Of a DNA stretch of 25,721 nt, positions 1 through 7,210 are shown one piece after another. The stretch covers positions 1 through 25,721 of the forward strand of contig NZ_CAJUHF010000048.1 in NCBI RefSeq assembly GCF_910585845.1, given 5' to 3'. The position numbers and the translations under genes are program-made. Each line of letters begins with the position of its first letter. The first letter of the stretch is position 1. The stretch is from an uncultured Bacteroides sp. Lineage in GTDB: Bacteria; Bacteroidota; Bacteroidia; Bacteroidales; Bacteroidaceae. The notes under the pieces were generated by a model. It saw only the letters and a program-made list of their open reading frames with translations. It was not told the DNA's origin and made no database searches.

Positions 1-29
1 ACCGTCCGATTGGACAGATAAAATATTCA

Positions 30-1880
30 CTAATTTAATTCAACCAACAGGTATTCATAGAATTTCTTGCTCATGCCACCGTTGATATCGTCACCATTGG
101 AAGTACGCGGGTCGCTCCAATCCTTACCTTTGGTGTTTACGTAGTCGTAACTGAAAGTAGAACGGAATTTCAGATTCTTCAGAAATTCATATTCACCATA
201 AATGGTATTGAAAGCACGGGTCACGTATTCGCGCTGGTAGTCGTAAGCAGCCGACAGAGCAGGGTTACGGTCACCGTTACGGATAAAGCTGCGGTTCCAA
301 GAACCATCTTCATTGTAAACGGCATCCGAAGGAACCACCGCATTGCGGGACGAATAGAAAGGAGAGGTATAGGATGTACCTTCGCCATACACATCTTGGT
401 TGACCGTGGCAAACAGAATGTTAGCTCCTACTTTCAGGCGGTTGGTAGCTTGGTAATCCACATTCAAGCGACCGCTGATACGTTCTAAGCCTGAATTGAC
501 AGCAATACCTTCTTGCTTCAGATAAGAAAGTGAGGAATAGTATTTAAAACGGTCTGAGCCTCCTGAAAGAGAAGCCTCGTAAGATTCGTGATTTCCTTTC
601 TGGAACATGACATCGTCCCAGTCTACATATCCGCACCAGGGCACGGGTGCAAAATCATCAATTTCCTTGTCGGCAGCGGCTATGGCCTCTTCCTCGCTTT
701 TTCCTTTCAAGAGCTGGGCAGTCTTTAAGCCGTCGTAGATGTACTGGCGGCGTTCCGCTCCACCCATCACTGGACGGTAGTCCATCGCAAAGTCCGACTT
801 ACCCCAATCTGCCTTGAGCGAAATCTTGGGTTTGCCCATCTGGCCGTTCTTGGTCGTGATGACCACTACGCCGTTGGCAGCGCGCGAGCCGTAAAGGGAG
901 GCAGCCGCAGCATCTTTGATTACCGTAACCGATTCAATATCGGAACTGTTGATGGTTGACATGATGTCGAGTCCTGCATCTGAACTCATGGTGTTGATGC
1001 TTCCCGAACGTACTGGTATACCGTCGATGACATAGAGCGGCGAATTGCTGGCATTGAATGAACCCATACCGCGGATGTTCAACGATGTGGAAGCACCTGG
1101 CTGTCCAGAGGGAGAAGAGAATTGCACACCTGGCGCATTGCCCTGCAACAAGTCTTTGAAAGAGGGGGTCGGTATGTCTTGCAATTTATCTGATTTCAAG
1201 TTAGAAGCAGAACCTGCATATGCCGACTTCTTGAACGTACCATAACCAGTCACTACCACTTCTTCCATCAGGTTGGCATCTGTGTGCAATTCTATCTTTA
1301 CTTGCCGACCTGCGGTAGCTTTCACCTCTTGGCGTACATATCCCACATAGGATACCACCAATATAACCGATGCCTGTTCTACCTTGATGGAGAAATGTCC
1401 GTCCAAATCGGTAATCTGACCGTTGTTGCTCCCTTTCACCAAAACGTTGGCACCGATGATCGGTTCTCCTGTTTCGTCCACCACAATACCGGTGACTACA
1501 TGTTCCTGCTCTATTACCTTCACCTCGTGGGCGGGACGGATAGCTATTGCATCATCTTTTACTGTATAGCTCAAGCCGCTATCTTTGAGGCAACGGTTCA
1601 GTACGGCAGAAATCTTCTCGTTTTTCACGTTCAGGTATTCAACCTTTACCTCTTTAACGTCGTTGGTACTGTAGATGAAAGTAAAGTCCGTTTGACGCTG
1701 AATTTCCCACAAGACGTCACTCAAAGTGGCATCCTTTAAATTTACTGTGACTGTTGCTTGTGCAAATGCCTTACCGGCTGCTTGCACAAAACCAATCATC
1801 ATGAAACTGAAAAACAGGAATGCAATCCATATACGTTTTCCACTTTCCCAAAAACTGGTGTAACTCTGTTCTTTTGTCAT
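30..1880 (-). pseudogene. SusC-type TonB receptor with STN domain, truncated
   Basis: Outer-membrane glycan importer of the SusC/RagA type that also signals to a FecR anti-sigma factor. Visible in order: a long N-terminus and hydrophobic segment (about residues 18-41) ending in AFAQ as a likely signal peptide; an STN secretin/TonB domain (about 45-100); a carboxypeptidase-regulatory-like domain (about 128-205); a TonB-box-like EEVVVTGYG; and a plug with the LYVIDGIPV and SLYGSRAANGVVVITTK motifs typical of SusC. The barrel begins, but the frame ends in TAG at 30-32, followed directly by TGA in the same frame. The family usually runs 1000-1150 residues, so most of the barrel and the C-terminal aromatic residue are missing. 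The gene lies 13 bases after the fecR-like gene and is probably co-transcribed with it. An insertion, a frameshift or an assembly error just at the left edge could each explain the stop. The domain call is secure; the broken state is well supported but its cause cannot be seen. Confidence 0.75.
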
Positions 1881-1893
1881 AATTGAACAATTA

Positions 1894-3078
1894 TTAATGG
1901 TTAGTATAGAATGTTATTGTTTTTCCATTGATTTCTACATGCACGTTCCCTGTCGCTTCCAGCAATTCAAGGAAAGGGTTAATCTCTTCGTAACGGTTCA
2001 CGTAGCAACCGAAACGCTTGTTCTTCAATGTCTCGTTGGTATAGTTGACTTCGATATTATACCAACGTGCCAATATTTTCATGATTTCCTCCAGCCGTTG
2101 GTCTTTGAAGTTAATTTTTCCTTTCACCCACGAGGTGTAGAAAGCAGTCTCCACCGTGCACACCTGCATTTCTTCATCCCCCGGTCTCCACCGTGCTTGT
2201 TGCGAAGGTTTCAGTACCAAGGACCTTCCCCCCTCCGCATTCACCTTCACCGAACCGCTAACAAGGGTGGTCTGGTATTCTTCGCCTGGATAGGCGGATA
2301 CATTGAACACTGTCCCCAATACCTCTATTTGCATCCCTTGGGTATGCACCACAAACGGTTGCTCGGATTGACTTACTTCAAAATAGGCTTCTCCTGTCAG
2401 TTCCACTTCCCGCTTTCCAGTACCAAACATCACCGGAAAACGCAAACTGCTCATAGAGTTGAGATGCACCTTTGTGCCATCATTTAGTACCAATGTGTAT
2501 TCTCCTCCTTGGGGAATTTCCACCTTATTATATATAGGCATCGCTTGTTCCATTTTTTGTCGTGAGGCGCGGTAACTCAGTGTGGTGGAATCCACCTGAA
2601 CTTGCTCGCCTACTAACCGTGCCTGTTGTTCACCTGCGTTTTTGTCCAAAAAGAGTATTTCTCCATTATCCAATGTAAGAATTGCCTTCGCCTCACCTGG
2701 CATTATCGGTAGGGCGGCTATTGCTAAATGGCTATCTTTTGCTGACGGAACTTCTATAACGTTTCGATACGTCAATATTGCGATCAAAACAGGTACCGCA
2801 AAGATGGCAGCACAGCGCAACATCACCAGGCATCTTTTTCTGAAGTTCATACGCTTGATTCGTCGTTCCACTTCCTTCCATCCCGTTTGCAAGTCATAGT
2901 TCTGCTTGCGTGCTTCGTGCCGTTCTCGGTACTCTTCATCGCAAATCCGTTGGAAAAGCAATTCATGCTCTTCGCTTTCCTTCCGCCATTCATCTAAGCA
3001 CGTGCGTTCCTCCGGAGTGATACTATCGGACAAATAACCGGAGATTAGACGTGCCATGTGAAAATCTGCATTTATCAT
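1894..3078 (-). CDS. FecR-family anti-sigma factor
   Basis: Inner-membrane anti-sigma factor that relays a signal from the STN domain of its partner SusC receptor to the ECF sigma factor. The 394-residue product has an N-terminal cytoplasmic helical part containing ISGYLSDSITPEE, one transmembrane segment (about residues 83-104), a periplasmic FecR domain (about 185-281, with IPQGGEYTLVLNDGTKVHLN and LTGEAYFEV) and a C-terminal DUF4974 domain (about 321-391). An in-frame start at 3165 would add 29 residues of unlike-family character (MSKKNLKYD...). The ATG at 3078 gives a family-like N-terminus, so it is preferred, though this is not certain. It sits between the sigma gene upstream and the receptor gene downstream, the standard arrangement of trans-envelope-regulated Bacteroides PULs. 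Confidence 0.92.
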   Translation of the reverse strand: MINADFHMARLISGYLSDSITPEERTCLDEWRKESEEHELLFQRICDEEYRERHEARKQNYDLQTGWKEVERRIKRMNFRKRCLVMLRCAAIFAVPVLIAILTYRNVIEVPSAKDSHLAIAALPIMPGEAKAILTLDNGEILFLDKNAGEQQARLVGEQVQVDSTTLSYRASRQKMEQAMPIYNKVEIPQGGEYTLVLNDGTKVHLNSMSSLRFPVMFGTGKREVELTGEAYFEVSQSEQPFVVHTQGMQIEVLGTVFNVSAYPGEEYQTTLVSGSVKVNAEGGRSLVLKPSQQARWRPGDEEMQVCTVETAFYTSWVKGKINFKDQRLEEIMKILARWYNIEVNYTNETLKNKRFGCYVNRYEEINPFLELLEATGNVHVEINGKTITFYTNH

Positions 3079-3206
3079 AATTTGACTTGTTTTAGAATCT
3101 CTTTTATTATAAGACAGGTTAATATGAAAACATGGTGAATCGTACTTAAGATTTTTTTTACTCATTGCTTTCCAAGTGGCAAATTATTCAAGCACGATAC
3201 CTTTAG

Positions 3207-3752
3207 TTACAGGAAAAGTAGGAAGTAGCAATAATAGTAATTCGTGAGGTATTTGCGCAGTTTCTTATAAGCGCTTTTCTTAAGCGTATGTACTGTTTCG
3301 GGAGAGACTTGGAGGGTATCGGCAATTTCAGCATTCTTCTTTCCCTCCAAAGCCAACTGCATGATGCTTCTCATCTGCGGAGGTAACTTTCCTATGGCTT
3401 CCGAAAGTATTCTGAAAGTCTCCTCTTCCACCACAGCATCGTGGAAGAAGGTATCTGATTTCTTCGCCTTGATTTTCTGTTCGTATTCGTAGGCAACCTT
3501 GGAGTGTTCCAATTCGTTCAACGAGCGGTTGCGCACCATCGTGTAGAGAAAGGCTTTCACTTGGTGACGGTAGTAGAAATCATCTCGCAGTTGCCACAGT
3601 TTAACAAAGCCGTCTTGTACGATGTCGGCAGCCAGTTCCGGGTCTTCCACATATTGGCAAGCAAACGAACAGAGTGAACCATAATATGCCTTGAAGACAT
3701 CATGGTACTCCTGTTCGTTCAATTTGATGCTGTTTCCCGTATTTAACCCCAT
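3207..3752 (-). CDS. ECF sigma factor (sigma-70 family), PUL regulator
   Basis: Extracytoplasmic-function sigma factor of 181 residues that directs RNA polymerase to the promoter of its adjoining PUL once the FecR partner releases it. Region 2 is visible at about residues 18-84 (AADIVQDGFVKLWQ, VKAFLYTMVRNRSLNELE). Region 4 is at about 112-168 (LPPQMRSIMQLALEGKKNAEIA followed by a helix-turn-helix, VSPETVHTLKKSAYKKL). The C-terminus is a short Tyr/Phe/Leu-rich tail, YYYCYFLLFL, common in Bacteroides ECF factors. The gene is first in the minus-strand unit sigma-fecR-susC and diverges from pepD across a 321-base gap. The target genes beyond the truncated receptor would lie left of the window. 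Confidence 0.94.
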   Translation of the reverse strand: MGLNTGNSIKLNEQEYHDVFKAYYGSLCSFACQYVEDPELAADIVQDGFVKLWQLRDDFYYRHQVKAFLYTMVRNRSLNELEHSKVAYEYEQKIKAKKSDTFFHDAVVEEETFRILSEAIGKLPPQMRSIMQLALEGKKNAEIADTLQVSPETVHTLKKSAYKKLRKYLTNYYYCYFLLFL

Positions 3753-3894
3753 TTTTTCTATTTTCAGCCGCTAAGATAGGGATTTATTAAAGAAAACTGT
3801 TCCTTTCCGGCAGAAAAACGGCAAACTTTCACGACTTCGTTTTAGTTTTTCATACGCGGAAGTTTTGAAAAAAGCGTGTTTAAAAGGAGGTGAT

Positions 3895-4002
3895 ATGCTG
3901 TTTCTACATACCTTCCTTTGTGCTTATTACCTCAAATACTTCATTAAACGTCTATTCTTTATAAGCAGTTATATACAATACCCCGTTGAAAATCTAAAAT
4001 AG
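3895..4002 (+). CDS. Candidate small protein with a strong Shine-Dalgarno
   Basis: A 35-codon reading frame, ATG at 3895 to TAG at 4000-4002, lies in the gap between the divergent sigma and pepD genes. It is preceded by AAAGGAGGTGAT (3883-3894), whose first ten bases are the exact complement of the conserved CACCTCCTTT at the 3' end of 16S rRNA, with GGAGG four bases before the ATG. Bacteroides genes seldom carry such a site, and no other gene start checked in this window does. The product would be hydrophobic and aromatic (MLFLHTFLCAYYLKYF near the start, then a few Lys and Arg), compatible with a small membrane peptide. It could instead be a leader peptide for pepD, whose own promoter overlaps the end of this frame, or chance. 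No promoter for it was recognised and no homologue is known to me. Confidence 0.3.
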   Translation: MLFLHTFLCAYYLKYFIKRLFFISSYIQYPVENLK

Positions 4003-4010
4003 TTTCCGAT

Positions 4011-4044
4011 CATTGCCTGCTTTGAGAATAAAAATGTATATTTG
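4011..4044 (+). promoter_or_regulatory. Predicted promoter of pepD
   Basis: TATATTTG at 4037-4044 matches the Bacteroides -7 consensus TAnnTTTG exactly. CATTG at 4011-4015 lies 21 bases upstream as a weak -33 element; a better TTTG at 4021-4024 is too close. Transcription would begin near 4050, giving a leader of about 25 bases before the pepD ATG. Confidence 0.55.
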
Positions 4045-4073
4045 CGAAAACAAATGCTAATTTTTGAAACGTT

Positions 4074-5531
4074 ATGAGTACAATCTTGCAATTAGCTCCA
4101 CAGAATGTGTGGAAGCATTTTTATTCACTGACTCGGATTCCTCGTCCGTCTGGACACATGGAGAAGATCACTGAATTTCTGGTTGATTTCGGAAAAGGCT
4201 TGGGCTTGGAATCATTTGTCGATGAAGTAGGCAATGTCATTATCCGCAAAGCCGCTACTCCGGGTATGGAAAACCGCAAAGGAGTTATTCTGCAGGCACA
4301 CATGGATATGGTGCCGCAAAAGAACAATGATACGGTTCACGACTTTACGAAAGACCCTATTGAAACTTATGTGGATGGCGACTGGCTGAAAGCCAAAGGA
4401 ACGACACTGGGTGCAGACAACGGTTTGGGTGTTGCTGCTATTATGGCTGTATTAGAAGACGATAATCTGAAGCATGGACCGCTCGAAGCCTTGATTACGA
4501 AAGATGAAGAAACAGGTATGTATGGTGCCTTCGGTCTGAAACCGGGAACATTGAATGGAAAAATCCTGTTGAATCTTGACTCGGAAGACGAAGGTGAACT
4601 GTACATCGGTTGTGCTGGCGGACTGGATGTAACGGCTACGCTGGAATACCAGCAAGAAGCAGTTTCTGCCGGTCTTGTAGCACGCAAAATCACATTGAAA
4701 GGTTTGCGTGGAGGGCATTCCGGTTTGGAAATCAATCAAGGACGCGGAAATGCCAATAAACTGTTAGCGCGTGTAGCTCATGATATATTGATTGAGTTCG
4801 ATTCCCAGTTGGCAAGTTTCGAAGGTGGCAATATGCGTAATGCCATTCCTCGCGAAGCCCATGCAGTGCTGGTGTTCAATCCCGAAGATACGGAAGGACT
4901 GGAAGATTACATCAAGGAATATGAGGCACAGATCAATGCCGAGTATGCCACTATTGAGAGTGACGTTACTCTGACAATAGAACCGGTTGAAGTTCCGTCT
5001 CATGTTGTTCCAGTGGAGATTCAGGACAACCTGATCAATGTGCTGATGGCATGTCAGGACGGTGTGATGCGTATGATTCCGACTGTGCCGGATACGGTGG
5101 AGACTTCTTCTAATCTGGCTATTGTGATTATCGGTGAGGGAAAGGCAGAAGTACGCATTTTGGCTCGCAGTTCTTGCGACACGATGAAGGACTTCTTGGC
5201 AGACAGTCTGACTGCGTGTTTTGCTATGGCAGGCATGAAAGTGGAGTTGAGCGGAAATTATTCCGGTTGGCAGCCAAATGTAGATTCACCTATCCTGCAT
5301 GCCATGAGACTCTCTTATCAACAACAATTCGGTGTAGAACCCGCAGTGAAAGTTATTCATGCCGGTTTGGAATGCGGCATCATTGGTGCTAATTGTCCAG
5401 GACTGGATATGATTTCGTTCGGACCCACTTTGCGCTCTCCACACTCGCCGGATGAACGTGCTTTTATTCCGTCTGTTTCTAAGTTCTATAATTTCCTGAC
5501 GGCGACATTAGAACAGACTCCAGAGGAGTAA
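4074..5531 (+). CDS. pepD: Aminoacyl-histidine dipeptidase (M20 family)
   Basis: Cytosolic zinc dipeptidase that splits X-His dipeptides, including beta-Ala-His. The length of 485 residues is normal for PepD. Metal and catalytic motifs of the M20 fold are all in place: QAHMDMV (His76, Asp78), TLGADNGLG (bridging Asp115), TKDEETGM (Glu145/Glu146), LNLDSEDEG (Asp169) and, near the C-terminus, SPHSPDE carrying the last zinc His. The glycine-rich RGGHSGLEINQGRGNA of the dimerisation/lid domain is also present. There is no signal peptide. The gene is monocistronic: its own promoter lies upstream and a strong terminator follows the stop by about 23 bases. It converges on the sulfatase gene and has no evident link to glycan use. 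It is an ordinary core gene separating two PULs. Confidence 0.96.
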   Translation: MSTILQLAPQNVWKHFYSLTRIPRPSGHMEKITEFLVDFGKGLGLESFVDEVGNVIIRKAATPGMENRKGVILQAHMDMVPQKNNDTVHDFTKDPIETYVDGDWLKAKGTTLGADNGLGVAAIMAVLEDDNLKHGPLEALITKDEETGMYGAFGLKPGTLNGKILLNLDSEDEGELYIGCAGGLDVTATLEYQQEAVSAGLVARKITLKGLRGGHSGLEINQGRGNANKLLARVAHDILIEFDSQLASFEGGNMRNAIPREAHAVLVFNPEDTEGLEDYIKEYEAQINAEYATIESDVTLTIEPVEVPSHVVPVEIQDNLINVLMACQDGVMRMIPTVPDTVETSSNLAIVIIGEGKAEVRILARSSCDTMKDFLADSLTACFAMAGMKVELSGNYSGWQPNVDSPILHAMRLSYQQQFGVEPAVKVIHAGLECGIIGANCPGLDMISFGPTLRSPHSPDERAFIPSVSKFYNFLTATLEQTPEE

Positions 5532-5554
5532 TTAAAATATGAAAAGAATGATTG

Positions 5555-5597
5555 GCGGGGCTATCCTTATCACAGGGATAGCCCCGCTTTTATTATC
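5555..5597 (+). terminator. Rho-independent terminator after pepD
   Basis: A perfect 12-bp stem (5555-5566 with 5576-5587, GC-rich) with a 9-base loop is followed by TTTTATTATT on the plus strand. It ends pepD. It also lies 12 bases past the stop of the converging sulfatase gene, where it could act on the minus strand as well, though the T-run there is poor. Confidence 0.88.
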
Positions 5598-5599
5598 TA

Positions 5600-7003
5600 T
5601 TATTTGTAGGCTGTTTTGTATCGGGTTGTACTTTGCAGTTTTTTCCCAGGTACGTCATGCAATTTCGGGCGGGTTGGGTGTATGTTGTATGTATTCATCC
5701 ATTTTTCGAGGATGTCGCGCATCTTTTGCAACTCCTGATTGTATGCATTTTCCATAACCAGGTTTCTCATTTCTCCTCTGTCATTCTGCATGTCGAACAG
5801 CTGTTCGCGATGTCTTCCTTTATCGTAGAGCACGTATTTGTAACGTTCGCTGCGTACCATCCATCCTCTGGTTTTACTACCGTCAAACCGTGTCTCGGTA
5901 ATGATGTATTCTTGATGAGGAGTCTGTGAATTTCCTTCTTCCGCTATTTTGCGGAAAGATTTACCGGCAGCTTCTTTGGGCATTTTGGCACCGGTCCAGT
6001 CGCATACGGTGGCGAAGAAGTCCACGCCGTTACTGATCAGTTGGGGTAATACAGTGCCGGCATGCTTCTTACCGGGAAGTGTCACGATAAAGGGGATGTT
6101 GACAATCTCTTCGTATAAGGCAGACTTCTGATTCCAATGATGGGCACCTATACCGTCGCCATGGTCACTCGAGAAGATGACTACTGTGTTTTCCCAAAGA
6201 TTGTTTTTGTCGATGGCGTCAATGATCTTTCCGATCTCTTTATCTACTTTTTCTACCAGGCGGTAGTAGTTATAGCGATACATGCGCCAGTCCTCGGGAG
6301 TGAAGTGAGCTGTGGGATATACATTATAATTGTTGGTTCTTTCACTTTCGATGACATCGGCGTCATACGGATTCTTGGCAAAGTTGGCAGGCAGTCCCGG
6401 ACAATCCCTGATATCGGGTATGTCAATGTTGCCGTATGGAAAGTTTTGACTGCGTGCATATTCGCAGATGTTATGCGGATTGTCGTATGAAGCTACTAGG
6501 AAGAACGGTTTTTTGTGTTTGCGCGACAGGTATTCGGCACAGGCTTCAGCAAGTCCGTCGTCGCTGTGGTGGTGAATTTGGTCAAAACCGTATTCCTTAT
6601 CGGGGACGTCAAGTTCGGGAAGATGCCATTTACCACCGTAGGCGCAATCGTAACCTGCCTCTTTTACCAAGGTTCCCAAGGTCTGTGTCTGAAGGAAGTT
6701 GGGCATTGGTGTACTATTGACAGACAGACCCACCGCATCCGGATAGCATCCTGTAAACATGGCACCGCGTGACGGTCCGCTAAGTGGAGCCGTACAATAA
6801 GCGTTGTTAAACAAGATGCCGGCTTTTGCCAAGCGGTCGAGATTGGGAGTATGCAGGTCGGGATTTCCGGCACAACTCATGGCAGTGGCGGTATGCTGGT
6901 CGGTGAAGATATAGATGATGTTGGGGCGGTCGGTAGCCGAAGCTATGGATGAACATAGCAAAGGCAGACACGCCAAATGTTTCATTGAAATTTCTTTGAT
7001 CAT
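5600..7003 (-). CDS. Secreted family S1 sulfatase, Ser-type
   Basis: Formylglycine-dependent sulfatase, probably periplasmic, removing sulfate from sugars of the glycan degraded by this PUL. The active-site signature is S-G-P-S-R-G-A-M-F-T-G, with Ser75 as the residue that an anaerobic sulfatase-maturating enzyme would convert to formylglycine. Other S1 features are the metal-binding FTDQHT near residues 34-39, GGKWHLPE, and FSSDHGDGIGAHH. The N-terminus is a cleavable signal peptide ending near ASAT with no lipobox, unlike the other sulfatase here, which is a lipoprotein. Two in-frame starts exist (7003 and 6985); the second gives the more typical signal peptide. It is the last gene of the operon, 207 bases after the PL15 gene across a repeat-rich spacer, and ends at the pepD terminator. 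Family membership is sure. The sulfate position is not: N-, 2-O- or 3-O-sulfate of heparan would each fill a gap in the pathway. Confidence 0.9.
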   Translation of the reverse strand: MIKEISMKHLACLPLLCSSIASATDRPNIIYIFTDQHTATAMSCAGNPDLHTPNLDRLAKAGILFNNAYCTAPLSGPSRGAMFTGCYPDAVGLSVNSTPMPNFLQTQTLGTLVKEAGYDCAYGGKWHLPELDVPDKEYGFDQIHHHSDDGLAEACAEYLSRKHKKPFFLVASYDNPHNICEYARSQNFPYGNIDIPDIRDCPGLPANFAKNPYDADVIESERTNNYNVYPTAHFTPEDWRMYRYNYYRLVEKVDKEIGKIIDAIDKNNLWENTVVIFSSDHGDGIGAHHWNQKSALYEEIVNIPFIVTLPGKKHAGTVLPQLISNGVDFFATVCDWTGAKMPKEAAGKSFRKIAEEGNSQTPHQEYIITETRFDGSKTRGWMVRSERYKYVLYDKGRHREQLFDMQNDRGEMRNLVMENAYNQELQKMRDILEKWMNTYNIHPTRPKLHDVPGKKLQSTTRYKTAYK

Positions 7004-7210
7004 ATTCTATTTATATAATTAATTGGTTAATTGTTTGAATTTTCGTAAGTGCTCAACTTGTTAGTAAACAAGACCTCAGCTGACAAGGAAATAAGAAGAA
7101 TACTTCTTGCTCTAAAAAAACTATTATTTTCTCTTGTCAACTTGTTCCTTGTCAGCCTGTTTCTTGTCAGTCTGTCAACTACGAAGGTTGAACTTGTGGG
7201 ACTTGATTGT
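7004..7210. repeat. Intergenic spacer with inverted and tandem repeats
   Basis: No gene is evident in this 207-base gap between the PL15 and sulfatase genes. It holds several repeats. A perfect 12-bp inverted pair lies at 7079-7090 and 7145-7156 (GCTGACAAGGAA and its complement). A 6-bp-stem hairpin, CTTGTTAGTAAACAAG, lies at 7057-7072, and another, AAGAAGAATACTTCTT, at 7093-7108. Three imperfect 15-bp tandem units beginning CTTGTCA run through 7133-7177. Words built on ACAAG/CTTGT dominate. Possible roles are a dispersed intergenic repeat, an mRNA-stabilising structure or a partial attenuator lowering expression of the last gene. None of these is proven here. Confidence 0.7.

Noticed and set aside
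1..50. Insertion-sequence end at the left edge
   Set aside because: Only a short hairpin and the abrupt loss of receptor sequence hint at it; no terminal repeat pair or transposase is visible, so it is not annotated as a feature.
5539..5757. 72-codon plus-strand frame just after pepD
   Set aside because: It translates the pepD terminator hairpin and then runs antisense through the sulfatase gene; its hydrophobic start is a by-product of the stem.
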